DNA of 30,944 bases from Ignavibacteriaceae bacterium (GCA_013388525.1 JACAFA010000181.1:1-30944); one strand, 5' to 3'; counted from the first letter of the stretch, positions 8,360-16,510 are shown. Numbers and translations: made by a program. Notes: a model not told the origin generated them from the sequence alone.

Positions 8360-9136
8360 ATGAGTTTGTTAAAAGGAAAAATTACACTTATCACCGGTGC
8401 ATCATCAGGAATAGGGAAAACCTGCGCTGAAGTATTTGCAAAAGAAAAATCTAATCTGATTTTAACAGCAAGAAGAATAGAGAGATTAAAATCCCTTGCA
8501 AAGAAATTAGAGAAACAAAATGGAATAAAAGTAAAATGCATTCAGCTTGATGTTAGAGATTATGATCAGGTGAAAAAAGCAATAGATTTATTAGATAACA
8601 ACTGGAAGAAAATTGATATTCTAATAAACAATGCAGGGCTTTCAAGAGGTTTGGACAAAATTTATGAGGGGAAGAAAGAAGACTGGGATGAAATGATTCA
8701 TACAAATATTAAAGGACTCGCATATGTTACTCGTCACGTTCTTCCATTAATGGTTAAAAGAAAAAGAGGACACGTTATCAACATCGGTTCAACGGCAGGA
8801 CACGAAGTTTATCCTGCTGGTAATATTTATGCTGCAACTAAATTTGCTGTTAAAGCACTCAGTCAGTCAACCCGAGTTGATGTCTTGGATAAAGGAATAA
8901 AAGTTACAAGCGTAGATCCGGGAATGGTTGAAACAGAATTCAGCATCGTCAGATTCAGAGGAGATAAAGAGAGAGCAAAGAAAGTTTATACTGGAATAAA
9001 GCCACTTAGTCCAAAAGATGTTGCTGAAACTGTTTTGTTCTGTGTAACAAGACCTCAAAATGTTAATATCAATCAGGTGATTTTAACACCGCTGTATCAG
9101 GCTTCTTCAACTCAGGTTTACAGAAAAGAAAAATAG
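8360..9136 (+). CDS. SDR family NAD(P)-dependent oxidoreductase (YdfG-like)
   Basis: This 258-residue classical short-chain dehydrogenase has the cofactor loop TGASSGIG (12-19), a TARR segment at the end of strand 2 suggesting NADPH preference, NNAG (90-93), and the catalytic set Ser144, Tyr157 and Lys161 (YAATK). The PGMVETEFS segment after the active site and the NINQVILTP C-terminal portion are like E. coli YdfG, an NADP-dependent serine/3-hydroxy-acid dehydrogenase. Exact substrate is an inference. It stands 90 bases after the radical SAM gene. Its TAG stop ends at 9136 and the stop of the facing YciO-like gene begins at 9137, so no intergenic terminator separates the convergent pair. Confidence 0.9.
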   Translation: MSLLKGKITLITGASSGIGKTCAEVFAKEKSNLILTARRIERLKSLAKKLEKQNGIKVKCIQLDVRDYDQVKKAIDLLDNNWKKIDILINNAGLSRGLDKIYEGKKEDWDEMIHTNIKGLAYVTRHVLPLMVKRKRGHVINIGSTAGHEVYPAGNIYAATKFAVKALSQSTRVDVLDKGIKVTSVDPGMVETEFSIVRFRGDKERAKKVYTGIKPLSPKDVAETVLFCVTRPQNVNINQVILTPLYQASSTQVYRKEK

Positions 9137-9748
9137 TCAGGCAAATATTGAAATATCTCCAGATCCTTCACGAACAACTACAGGTTCTTCATCACTTAGG
9201 TCAATAACTGTAGATGGTTTTCCACTCAGGTTTCCGGACGCAAGCATCAAATCAACCTGGAAATCAAAAACTGATTTTATTTCCATCGGATCAACAAGTA
9301 ATTCTCCTTTGCGGGTTGTTGTGCTTGTACTAACTATCGGGTTACCGAGTCCTTCCACTATTTTCAATGCAACAGGATGATCGGGAATTCTGATTCCAAC
9401 TGTTTTTCTTTTGCTCCATAATTTTTTAGGAACGTTTTTAGCAGCGGGTAAAATGAAAGTATATGGACCTGGTAGTAATTTTTTCATGGTTTTATAAGCG
9501 TAATCAGAAACTTTTGCATACTTTGCTATGTCCTTTAAGTCCGGACAAATAAAACTTAGAAGTTTAATATCAGGATTACTTTTAATTTGTTTAACTCTAT
9601 CGAGGGCTTCTCTGTTGAAAATATCGCAGCCTATTCCATAAACAGTATCCGTAGGATAAATAATTACACCACCTTCTTTTAAAACCTTTATGGCTTTGTT
9701 TATATATCTGAGTTCCGGATTTACCGGATGTAGTTCATAGTATTCCAT
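9137..9748 (-). CDS. YciO/YrdC/Sua5 family protein, probable L-threonylcarbamoyladenylate synthase
   Basis: The 203 residues form a single YrdC-like domain. Proteins of this superfamily make threonylcarbamoyl-AMP from threonine, bicarbonate and ATP for the t6A modification of tRNA. The segments GGVIIYPTDTVYGIG (about 31-45), GPYTFILPA, the GIRIPDHP loop and the ending DEEPVVVREGSGD closely resemble E. coli YciO rather than YrdC, and there is no Sua5 C-terminal domain. The nucleotide-loop region reads KSNPDIKLLSF instead of the usual YrdC KxR...KP pattern, so activity in t6A synthesis is uncertain. A GAGAGGT sequence (complement of 9753-9759) precedes the ATG. The gene runs tail-to-tail into the SDR gene. 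Confidence 0.88.
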   Translation of the reverse strand: MEYYELHPVNPELRYINKAIKVLKEGGVIIYPTDTVYGIGCDIFNREALDRVKQIKSNPDIKLLSFICPDLKDIAKYAKVSDYAYKTMKKLLPGPYTFILPAAKNVPKKLWSKRKTVGIRIPDHPVALKIVEGLGNPIVSTSTTTRKGELLVDPMEIKSVFDFQVDLMLASGNLSGKPSTVIDLSDEEPVVVREGSGDISIFA

Positions 9749-9892
9749 ACAGACCTCTCATTTACAGGGTAATTTAATAGGTAAAAAGAAGTAAAAGACC
9801 ATTACTAAAATAAAATTTTGGTCTCATTTTTCTTCATAAAATTAGCACATAATCAAACTATAAACAGTGTAAAAACATAGTTAAATATCATT

Positions 9893-9920
9893 TTGTTTAA
9901 GAAAAAAATCTTTATATTTA
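9893..9920 (+). promoter_or_regulatory. Bacteroidetes-type promoter of rpmB
   Basis: TTG at 9893-9895 (within TTTTG), a 17-base spacer, and TATATTTA at 9913-9920 fit the TTG-N(17-23)-TAnnTTTG consensus at all but the last base. A short leader then leads to AAGGAG (9952-9957) and the rpmB ATG at 9965. The rest of the 9749-9964 gap is AT-rich and shows nothing else convincing. Confidence 0.6.
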
Positions 9921-9964
9921 GCCCTCAAAATTTATACAGTTTTTGATATAAAAGGAGTTTATTA

Positions 9965-10204
9965 ATGGCTAGAAAATGTCAGGTCTCCGGTGTAGGACCA
10001 CGATATGGAAGCAGCATTTCACATGCTCACAACAAGACAAAGAGAAGATTTTTACCCAACTTACAGAAGAAGAAAATCTGGGTTCAGGAATTAAACCGCG
10101 AAGTTTCTGTTAAACTATCAGCTAAAGCGTTAAAGACTATCAGTAAAAACGGCACCGCTGACTTAGCAAAAATGATAAGGGAGAAGAAGATTAAAATAAA
10201 TTAA
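9965..10204 (+). CDS. rpmB: 50S ribosomal protein L28 (bL28)
   Basis: This small basic protein of 79 residues carries the L28 N-terminus (MARKCQVSGVGP), the HAHNKTKRRFLPNLQ core that contacts 23S rRNA, and VSAKALKTI-like C-terminal residues (here KLSAKALKTISKNG). Only one cysteine (Cys5) is present, so it is not a zinc-binding form. A strong AAGGAG lies eight bases before the ATG. The gene is monocistronic: it has its own promoter and a strong terminator. The usual L28-L33 pair is not seen here. Confidence 0.96.
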   Translation: MARKCQVSGVGPRYGSSISHAHNKTKRRFLPNLQKKKIWVQELNREVSVKLSAKALKTISKNGTADLAKMIREKKIKIN

Positions 10205-10228
10205 ACTTAAAACGGTTTATTTAAAGTG

Positions 10229-10258
10229 AAAAAGGGAAGCAAATTGCTTCCCTTTTTT
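10229..10258. terminator. Bidirectional rho-independent terminator between rpmB and rplI
   Basis: An inverted repeat GGGAAGC...GCTTCCC (10234-10252, extended by AA/TT around the centre) is flanked by five A on the left and six T on the right. It therefore has a U-tract in either reading direction and can end both the rpmB (+) and the rplI (-) transcripts, whose stops flank it. Confidence 0.92.
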
Positions 10259-10276
10259 AGTAATAATTTGATTTAC

Positions 10277-10720
10277 TTATTCTCTTACAACCCAGACTTT
10301 GACCTTTGCACTAACGCTCGGGTGAAGTTTTACACTAACACCGTATATACCGAGAGTTTTTATTGGTTCTTCTATCTCAATCTTTCTTTTATCTATTTCA
10401 TAACCTTTTTCTTTAAGACTATCCGCTATCATCTGTGATGTAACAGTCCCAAAAATTTTGTCTTCTTCACCAACCTGCACGGGGATGGTAATAGAAACTT
10501 TCTCTAATTCAGTAGCAAGAGTTTCAGCAGCCTGCAATTCGTGTTTGGCTTTTTTAAGAACTGCTTTTTTCTCTTCTTCCAGAGCTCTCAGATTTCCGTC
10601 AAGCGCAATGTAAGCGATTTTTCTGGGCAGAAGGAAGTTATGCGCATAACCATCTTTAACATTAACCACATCACCCACCTGACCAAGAGGTTCATAATTT
10701 TGTCTTAATATTACTTTCAT
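10277..10720 (-). CDS. rplI: 50S ribosomal protein L9 (bL9)
   Basis: This 147-residue protein has the L9 N-terminal domain with the signature GDVVNVKDGYAHNFLLPR, a long central helix rich in Lys/Glu/Ala (about 45-75), and the C-terminal domain with IFGTVTSQMIADSLK. L9 binds 23S rRNA near the L1 stalk. AAAGGAG (complement of 10727-10733) precedes the ATG. It is the last gene of the rpsF-ssb-rpsR-rplI cluster, and its transcript ends at the bidirectional terminator at 10229-10258. Confidence 0.97.
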   Translation of the reverse strand: MKVILRQNYEPLGQVGDVVNVKDGYAHNFLLPRKIAYIALDGNLRALEEEKKAVLKKAKHELQAAETLATELEKVSITIPVQVGEEDKIFGTVTSQMIADSLKEKGYEIDKRKIEIEEPIKTLGIYGVSVKLHPSVSAKVKVWVVRE

Positions 10721-10736
10721 TTTAAACTCCTTTAAA

Positions 10737-10976
10737 CTATCTGATACTTTCAGATACGTACGGTAAAAGAGCCATATGCCGTGCTCTCTTAACTGCTATA
10801 GCGAGCTGTCTCTGATATTTCGAGCTTGTACCAGTAATTCTTTTGGGAATAATTCTTCCCTGCTCTGAGACAAACTTCTGCAAAAGCTTTACGTTCTTGT
10901 AATCTATATATTTAATTTTTGCCTGAGTAAAGCGGCAGATTTTTTTAGTTTTGATTTCTTTTTTTTGCGTCATCAT
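10737..10976 (-). CDS. rpsR: 30S ribosomal protein S18 (bS18)
   Basis: The 79-residue basic protein has the S18 core: [20 protein letters not shown] followed by [19 protein letters not shown] and [12 protein letters not shown]18 pairs with S6 on the platform of the 30S subunit. Two ATG codons in a row begin the frame, and either could be used; the first is three bases past the ssb stop, with AAGGAT inside the end of ssb as a possible ribosome-binding site. The gene lies in the conserved order rpsF-ssb-rpsR-rplI. Confidence 0.96.
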   Translation of the reverse strand: MMTQKKEIKTKKICRFTQAKIKYIDYKNVKLLQKFVSEQGRIIPKRITGTSSKYQRQLAIAVKRARHMALLPYVSESIR

Positions 10977-10979
10977 AAT

Positions 10980-11465
10980 TTATTTATCCTTCATTAAATC
11001 AGATTCTTCATTGGAAAGAAATTTATCGAATGAATCTTCGGTGTAATCGACATCATTTTCATCTGTAACCACCGAATTATCATCTTCATCAGCAATCGCT
11101 TCAGCATCAACAAACTTTCCACGCTTATTGAGAAATTGAATTCTTCTTGCTTTTATTTCTACAATGCTACGGTTATGACCGTCATCAGTTTTCCAGGTCC
11201 GGCTTTGTAATTCACCATCTACCAAAACCGCGGAACCTTTTTTAAGTCTTTCCTTGCAACTTTCTGCAAGCTTATTCCATGCAACAATGCCAACATAGCA
11301 AACGTCTTCCTGCCATTGGTTTGTGCTGTCTTTAAATCTTCTGTTTGATGCTAAAGAGAAATTTACAACAGGTGTTTTGTTTGTAGTTTCTCTGAAGATT
11401 GGATCTTTAGTTAAATTGCCGGCAACTATCACGTAATTTATTTCCGGCATTTTCAATTCGGCCAT
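10980..11465 (-). CDS. ssb: Single-stranded DNA-binding protein
   Basis: The protein coats single-stranded DNA during replication, repair and recombination. The 161 residues contain an N-terminal OB-fold (about 8-112) with NYVIVAGNLTKDP, VVNFSLASNRRF, YVGIVAWNKLAE and the KKGSAVLVDGELQSRTW strand. A short acidic region follows (about 118-161). It ends in SDLMKDK and lacks the DDxPF-type tip through which SSB usually binds its partner proteins; EDSFDKFL slightly upstream is the nearest acidic-hydrophobic match. A GGAGGAT sequence precedes the ATG. Its place between rpsF and rpsR is the classic one. Confidence 0.94.
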   Translation of the reverse strand: MAELKMPEINYVIVAGNLTKDPIFRETTNKTPVVNFSLASNRRFKDSTNQWQEDVCYVGIVAWNKLAESCKERLKKGSAVLVDGELQSRTWKTDDGHNRSIVEIKARRIQFLNKRGKFVDAEAIADEDDNSVVTDENDVDYTEDSFDKFLSNEESDLMKDK

Positions 11466-11497
11466 GGTTAATCCTCCATCCTATCGTTAGTTAATGT

Positions 11498-11920
11498 TTA
11501 TACGTCAGTTACAGGTGTCTCTTCATCATCCTCATCAGCTTCTTCCGGAGGAACAACAGGTATTTGTTCCACTTCTTCAACTAATTGAGGTAACAGAGAT
11601 TTGTCAATTTCAATTTGTTCAAGTGCTTCTTTGGAGAGGGTTATAGTAAGATATCTTAAAATCGTTTCATCTAATTGATAATATCTTTCCAGTTTAGGAA
11701 CAAGATCTGGCAGGGAATTAAACCTGAAGATTGCATAATAACCGATCTTGCTTTTCTTCACCTGATAAGCAAGTCTTTTTCTTCCCCAATCTTCTACTTC
11801 GAGTATTTCACCACCGTTGGTGATTATGGTTTCTTTTATTCTTGCGATAAGATTTTTTATAGCTTCATCATCAAGTGCTGCATTTATAAGAACCGCACTT
11901 TCGTAAACACGCATATTCAT
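11498..11920 (-). CDS. rpsF: 30S ribosomal protein S6 (bS6)
   Basis: The 140 residues include the complete S6 fold (about 3-100): MRVYESAVLINAALDD, the GGEILEVEDWGRKRLAYQVKKSKIGYYAIFRF core, and the LTITL strand. The C-terminal tail (about 112-140) is acidic and proline-containing, ending EDDEETPVTDV, reminiscent of the glutamate-rich S6 tails that RimK modifies in E. coli, though no RimK-type poly-Glu end is present. A strong GGGAGGT ribosome-binding site lies upstream. The start may be the ATG given or the one two codons later. It heads rpsF-ssb-rpsR-rplI. Confidence 0.96.
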   Translation of the reverse strand: MNMRVYESAVLINAALDDEAIKNLIARIKETIITNGGEILEVEDWGRKRLAYQVKKSKIGYYAIFRFNSLPDLVPKLERYYQLDETILRYLTITLSKEALEQIEIDKSLLPQLVEEVEQIPVVPPEEADEDDEETPVTDV

Positions 11921-11949
11921 TTTATAATTACCTCCCTATGGACTTAAGG

Positions 11950-11974
11950 CCTCTTGCATTAATTTTGCAGGAAG
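11950..11974 (-). promoter_or_regulatory. Candidate leader hairpin upstream of rpsF
   Basis: In the 90-base gap between hppA and rpsF, the minus-strand RNA can form a nine-position stem (CUUCCUGCA with UGCAAGAGG) containing one C-A mismatch and one G-U pair, with a seven-base loop. No U-tract follows, so it is not a simple hppA terminator. A CCCU just upstream could alternatively pair with the AGGG of the rpsF ribosome-binding site. Ribosomal S6:S18 leaders are known, but I do not see their characteristic bulged motif, so the regulatory role is a guess. Confidence 0.3.
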
Positions 11975-12010
11975 CAGGGTTGTTAAAAAATATTCTTTTG
12001 GGCGACAAAT

Positions 12011-14197
12011 CTATTTAATTAATGGGGCAATAACAAGTGAAATAACCGCCATTAATTTTATTAAAATATTCAAAGATGGCCCGGAAGTATCTTTAAAAGG
12101 ATCTCCGACAGTATCACCAACAACGGCTGCTTTATGAGGGTCAGAGCCTTTAAAATATTTTTCACCATTTACTTCAAAACCGCTTTCAAACATTTTCTTT
12201 GCATTATCCCAGGCACCACCAGCATTTGCCTGAAAAATAGCCATTAAAACACCGGTTACTGTAACACCAGCTAATAAACCACCGAGCATTTCAGCACCGC
12301 CTAAATAACCCACAATTACAGGAGTGAGGACTGCAAGTAAACCCGGCACGACCATCTTTTTAATTGCTGCTTGTGTTGAAATTTCCACACATTTTCCATA
12401 CTCGGCAGCGCCATCTGCTTCTTCAAAAGTCTTTACATCTTCTTTGGACCACACTGATTGTTCTTTACCATCATACTTTTTCATGATCGCAAGAGCTTTC
12501 GTTAGAGCAGGAATTTCCTTAAACTGTCTTCGGACTTCTTCAATCATTGCCATAGCTGCTTTACCAACAGCACTCATAGCTAAAGCGGAGAACAGGAATG
12601 GAAGCATTCCCCCAACAAATAAACCAGCCATTACACCTGCCTTCGAGATATCAATTGATTTGATGTTGGCTGCGGTCATAAATGCACCAAACAGAGCTAA
12701 GGCTGTTAATGCAGCCGAGCCAATTGCAAACCCTTTTCCAATTGCTGCAGTTGTATTTCCGACTGCATCGAGTCTATCAGTTCTTTGTCTAACTTCCTTT
12801 GGAAGCTGAGACATCTCTGCAATCCCACCGGCGTTATCCGAAATGGGTCCATATGCATCAACTGCTAATTGGATACCCGTATTTGAAAGCATACCAACGG
12901 CAGCAATTGCAATACCATACAGTCCACCAAAATAAAAAGCTGCAATAATAGAGACAGCAATTATTATTATAGGAATTGCAGTCGAGAACATTCCATTGCT
13001 GAGACCAGCAATTATATTTGTTGCACTACCAGTTAATGACTGCCTGGCAATTGATTTGACAGGTGGCTTTCCGAAACCTGTAAAGAACTCAGTAATTACG
13101 CCAATCAAAACACCGGCAATCAAACCAATTACTGTAGCAAAGAAAATATTAAGAGAAGTTATTGTATAAATTGTACCATACAATGGATCATCATAAGTCC
13201 ATTGAGCAGGTAAAATCCAATCAATAATAAAATACAAAGCAACTATCATAAAAAATGAAGAGCCAAACTCGCCGAGGTTTAATGCTTTTTGTGGATCTCC
13301 TCCCTCTTTAACTCTCACAAACAAAGTTCCGATTATTGACATGACTATTCCTGCACCTGCAACTGCAAGCGGAAGAAGAATAGCACCCAAGCCATTATAG
13401 TTTTCTGCAAATTCAGGTAAACCAAAAAATGTTGCACCAAGTACCATCGTTCCGACTATTGAACCGACATAAGATTCAAATAAATCTGCACCCATTCCAG
13501 CAACATCGCCCACGTTATCACCAACATTATCTGCAATAGTTGCCGGATTTAAAGGATGATCTTCCGGAATACCTGCTTCAACTTTTCCAACGAGATCAGC
13601 ACCAACGTCGGCAGCTTTTGTATATATACCGCCTCCAACACGAGCAAAAAGTGCAATTGATGAAGCACCAAAAGAAAATCCTGTAATTACAGTAATTACT
13701 CTTTGAAGATTTGTTACATTATCAACACCAAACAAATCACCATAAATAACGAACAGAATACCCAAACCAAGTACGCCTAATCCAACAACTGCCATACCCA
13801 TAACTGAGCCTCCAGCAAAAGCAATTTCCAAAGCTTTTCCAAGACTATTTCTTGCTGCGTTAGTTGTTCTGACGTTTGCTTTTGTCGCAACTTTCATTCC
13901 TATAAACCCTGCTAACGCTGAACAGAGAGCACCAACTATGAATGAAACGGCAACAAATGGTGAAGAGTTATTCGGATCTGCAGATACGGCAAGTAGTATT
14001 GCAACACATACAACAAAAATGGAAAGTATTTTGTATTCAGATTTAAGAAACGCCATTGCACCTTCAGATATATGACTGGCGATTTTTTTCATTTTATCAG
14101 TGCCGGGATCTTTTTTATTTATCCAGGCAGATTTGAAGAATGTAAACAAAAGTGCAATCACTCCGAATAGAGGAATAATATAAAAGAATGATGGCAT
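12011..14197 (-). CDS. hppA: Membrane-bound K+-dependent, ion-pumping pyrophosphatase
   Basis: This is an integral membrane protein of 728 residues with about 16 hydrophobic segments. It couples pyrophosphate hydrolysis to Na+ and/or H+ export. The pyrophosphate site includes [11 protein letters not shown] (197-207), [12 protein letters not shown] (about 224-235) and the late DNVGD-like [12 protein letters not shown] near the C-terminus. GNTTA with Ala484 marks the K+-dependent class; K+-independent enzymes have Lys there. Glu241 in ADLFES sits at the position where Na+-PPases carry their conserved gate glutamate; plant H+-PPases have it one helical turn later. That favours Na+ pumping, but FCB lineages include exceptions. 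A GGGAGA precedes the ATG. It lies 15 bases after pth, so is probably in the prs-rplY-pth transcript. Confidence 0.95.
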   Translation of the reverse strand: MPSFFYIIPLFGVIALLFTFFKSAWINKKDPGTDKMKKIASHISEGAMAFLKSEYKILSIFVVCVAILLAVSADPNNSSPFVAVSFIVGALCSALAGFIGMKVATKANVRTTNAARNSLGKALEIAFAGGSVMGMAVVGLGVLGLGILFVIYGDLFGVDNVTNLQRVITVITGFSFGASSIALFARVGGGIYTKAADVGADLVGKVEAGIPEDHPLNPATIADNVGDNVGDVAGMGADLFESYVGSIVGTMVLGATFFGLPEFAENYNGLGAILLPLAVAGAGIVMSIIGTLFVRVKEGGDPQKALNLGEFGSSFFMIVALYFIIDWILPAQWTYDDPLYGTIYTITSLNIFFATVIGLIAGVLIGVITEFFTGFGKPPVKSIARQSLTGSATNIIAGLSNGMFSTAIPIIIIAVSIIAAFYFGGLYGIAIAAVGMLSNTGIQLAVDAYGPISDNAGGIAEMSQLPKEVRQRTDRLDAVGNTTAAIGKGFAIGSAALTALALFGAFMTAANIKSIDISKAGVMAGLFVGGMLPFLFSALAMSAVGKAAMAMIEEVRRQFKEIPALTKALAIMKKYDGKEQSVWSKEDVKTFEEADGAAEYGKCVEISTQAAIKKMVVPGLLAVLTPVIVGYLGGAEMLGGLLAGVTVTGVLMAIFQANAGGAWDNAKKMFESGFEVNGEKYFKGSDPHKAAVVGDTVGDPFKDTSGPSLNILIKLMAVISLVIAPLIK

Positions 14198-14212
14198 AAT
14201 TATCTCCCGCGC

Positions 14213-14818
14213 TTATGAAATATTTTGGTTTGAATTATTTTGATTTTCTGATTTCATTAAAATACTGTTTGTTTCGAGCATCTTTTTGCTTCCACCGGTT
14301 ATGAACTCTTCAATGAGAAGTGAACAATTACCAAACGTTTTTTGATACTCTGACAATTCATCATTTGAAAATTCTGAGAGGACATACTCAGCTAAATCTT
14401 TATCCTCGGGTTTATTTCCAATACCAATTCTTATTCTGGGGAATTGGTCTGTTACCAGATGATAAATAATTGAGCTTAATCCGTTATGCCCTCCGGCTCC
14501 TCCTGACAACCGAACTCTAACTACAAAGTTTTTTAAATTTGAATCATCACATATAACAAGAAAATTTTCCAGCTCAAGATTATATTTCTCGATAACCTGC
14601 CTGGCTGCAAGCCCACTATTATTAACATAAGTGGTTGGTTTAATAAGAGAATAATCCTGATTATTAATCGAACCCAATGCTTCTAAATATTCTCCTGTGG
14701 TTTCTTTAAATGTGATGTTTTTTTTCTGTGCAAAAAAATCTAACAATAAAAATCCGGCATTGTGCCTGGTATTTTTATACCGAATGCCGGGATTTCCTAT
14801 TCCAAAAATAACCCGCAA
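14213..14818 (-). CDS. pth: Peptidyl-tRNA hydrolase
   Basis: The enzyme releases tRNA from peptidyl-tRNA that drops off the ribosome. The 201 residues contain GIGNPG (Asn9), NTRHNAGF with catalytic His19, KPTTYVNNSG (Asn66, where most have TYMN), Asp92, GGAGGHNGL (Asn112) and FPRIRIGIG. The C-terminal tail is Asn/Ser-rich. The start codon is TTG, chosen because the first residues MRVIFGIGNPG coincide with the normal family N-terminus and no earlier codon fits before the rplY stop 13 bases upstream; no clear ribosome-binding site is visible, so reinitiation after rplY is likely. The rplY-pth pairing is a common bacterial arrangement. Confidence 0.95.
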   Translation of the reverse strand: MRVIFGIGNPGIRYKNTRHNAGFLLLDFFAQKKNITFKETTGEYLEALGSINNQDYSLIKPTTYVNNSGLAARQVIEKYNLELENFLVICDDSNLKNFVVRVRLSGGAGGHNGLSSIIYHLVTDQFPRIRIGIGNKPEDKDLAEYVLSEFSNDELSEYQKTFGNCSLLIEEFITGGSKKMLETNSILMKSENQNNSNQNIS

Positions 14819-14831
14819 GGCTAAATAGAAT

Positions 14832-15479
14832 TTATTCTTCTTCTTTTTCTTCTTGTTTACCTTTTGATATTACTTCAGGTTCGGCTGGTTCTTCAACAGC
14901 ACCTTCTGCTGCAGGAGCAGCTTCTTCTTTAATCTTAGGATGAGTTACCTGAACTATTAATGAATCAGCCGGGTCAATAAATTCAATGTCTTCAATTTTC
15001 AAATCGCTGATGTGAATAGAATCGCCTAATTTTAAGTTTGATACATCTACTACAATATGTTCCGGGATATTTTTTGGCAAACATTCAATCTCAACTTTAT
15101 GCATAACGTGTTGAATAATTCCGCCTTCCTTAACTCCAATTGGTGAACCAGCAAGCTGAATCGGAATTTCCAATCTTATCTTTTCACCCTTTGTTAAACC
15201 AAGTAAATCAAAATGAATTACTTTATCAGTAACAGGATCGAATTGAACATCCTTTATAATGCATTCATATTCCTCATGACCATCCAATTCAAGAGAAATT
15301 AAATGAGTTTTGGATGTAAACACCAGAGGATTAATCGCTTTATCGGACACGTCAATAGGAATTGGTTTAATACTTTTCGAATAAAAAACTCCCGGAATCA
15401 AACCTTCTTTTCTGATTTTTTTTGTATTTGATTTCGAAAAATCTTTTCTTTGTGATGCTTTTAATCTTGTTTTTTCCAT
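14832..15479 (-). CDS. rplY: 50S ribosomal protein L25 (bL25), long CTC form
   Basis: This 215-residue protein is the general stress/CTC form of L25. The N-terminal 5S rRNA-binding domain (about 1-92) has RKEGLIPGVFYSK and HFDLLGL. The C-terminal TL5-type domain (about 95-182) has IPIQLAGSPIGVKEGGIIQH and the LKLGDSIHISDL segment. An Ala/Pro/Glu-rich tail follows. AGGAG precedes the ATG. It follows prs by 17 bases and precedes pth by 13, matching the frequent prs-rplY-pth order. Confidence 0.96.
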   Translation of the reverse strand: MEKTRLKASQRKDFSKSNTKKIRKEGLIPGVFYSKSIKPIPIDVSDKAINPLVFTSKTHLISLELDGHEEYECIIKDVQFDPVTDKVIHFDLLGLTKGEKIRLEIPIQLAGSPIGVKEGGIIQHVMHKVEIECLPKNIPEHIVVDVSNLKLGDSIHISDLKIEDIEFIDPADSLIVQVTHPKIKEEAAPAAEGAVEEPAEPEVISKGKQEEKEEE

Positions 15480-15496
15480 TTTGGATACAACTCCTG

Positions 15497-16444
15497 TTAA
15501 CCTTTATCAATATGAAATAATGAACTAATAGATTCGTTATTAAAAGTTCTGCGGATTGCCTCCGCAAATAATTCAGCAGAACTAACTACCTGAATTTTAT
15601 TTTCTTTATGCATTGCTTCTGTATTTATTGTGTCAGTAACGAATAACTTTGCTACTTTTGAATTACTTATTCTCTCCAAAGCATTTCCCGAAAGAACCGG
15701 ATGAGTAATAGCTCCATAAATTTCTTTGGCACCTTTTTCTTTCAGAGCTTCAATAGCTCCAACAAAAGTTCCCGCAGTATCAATAAGATCATCAACAATT
15801 AAAATATCTTTACCATCAACATCGCCTATAATATTCATTACTTCGGCGAGGTTTTGTTTTGGTCTTCTTTTATCGATAACAACTAAGCCGCAATCCAGTA
15901 GTTTAGCATAAGCTCTTGCAATCTTTATTCCGCCGACATCGGGTGAAACTACAACGAGATTTTTTTTATAAGGTTCAATTCTGTCTTTAAAGACTGATGA
16001 ACCATAAAGATGATCAAAAGGAATATCAAAGTAACCCTGAATCTGAGCAGCGTGCAAATCCATTGTAATGATTCGGCTTGCCCCTGCAACTGTTAAAAGA
16101 TTAGCCATAAGTTTAGCTGTTATTGCTACTCTTGGTTGATCTTTTCTATCCTGCCTTGCGTATCCAAAATACGGTATTACTGCAGTAATTGTTTTTGCAG
16201 AAGCTCGTTTTGCTGCATCAATCATTATCAGTAATTCCATCCAGTTATCTGCAGGAGGATTAGTTGATTGAACTAAGAAAACATCTAATCCACGAATGTT
16301 TTCACCATATTTTACCCAAATTTCGCCGTCGCTAAACCTTTTTAATTCAATTGAACCAAGAGGTTTTCCTATCCTTAAAGCAATTTTTTTTGCGAGGGGA
16401 ATATTGGAACCGCCGGCAAAAATCATATAATCGTTCGTTGCCAT
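15497..16444 (-). CDS. prs: Ribose-phosphate pyrophosphokinase (PRPP synthetase)
   Basis: The enzyme makes PRPP from ribose 5-phosphate and ATP, feeding nucleotide, His and Trp synthesis. The 315 residues are the usual class I length. Motifs include FSDGEIWVKYGENIRG, the flexible RQDRK loop (97-101), MDLHAAQIQGYFD with metal ligand His131, the KRRP catalytic segment, and the PRPP loop DDLIDTAGT (218-226). A near-consensus promoter lies directly upstream, so prs is the likely first gene of the prs-rplY-pth-hppA transcript. Confidence 0.97.
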   Translation of the reverse strand: MATNDYMIFAGGSNIPLAKKIALRIGKPLGSIELKRFSDGEIWVKYGENIRGLDVFLVQSTNPPADNWMELLIMIDAAKRASAKTITAVIPYFGYARQDRKDQPRVAITAKLMANLLTVAGASRIITMDLHAAQIQGYFDIPFDHLYGSSVFKDRIEPYKKNLVVVSPDVGGIKIARAYAKLLDCGLVVIDKRRPKQNLAEVMNIIGDVDGKDILIVDDLIDTAGTFVGAIEALKEKGAKEIYGAITHPVLSGNALERISNSKVAKLFVTDTINTEAMHKENKIQVVSSAELFAEAIRRTFNNESISSLFHIDKG

Positions 16445-16476
16445 AAAACTTCGATTTTCTTAAAAAAAATAGAGGA

Positions 16477-16510
16477 CAAATATATGGAAAGCCTTTAGTT
16501 ATGTCAACAA
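16477..16510 (-). promoter_or_regulatory. Bacteroidetes-type promoter of the prs operon
   Basis: On the minus strand TTG (complement of 16505-16507; a second TTG lies directly upstream at 16508-16510) is followed by a 20-base spacer and a perfect TATATTTG (complement of 16477-16484). This matches TTG-N(19-20)-TAnnTTTG. The prs ATG is 32 bases downstream of the -7 element. Confidence 0.7.

Noticed and set aside
9796..9824. AGACCA/TGGTCT inverted repeat in the gap before rpmB
   Set aside because: Only six base pairs with a 17-base AT-rich loop; expected by chance in such sequence, and not placed near a start or a T-run.
10226..10438. Open frame of 70 codons on the plus strand after rpmB
   Set aside because: It runs through the bidirectional terminator and then antisense to rplI, and has no recognisable domain.
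12324..12809. Open frame of 161 codons on the plus strand opposite hppA
   Set aside because: It lies fully inside the highly conserved pyrophosphatase gene, has low-complexity Ala/Ile/Ser composition with no family resemblance, and lacks a promoter or ribosome-binding site.
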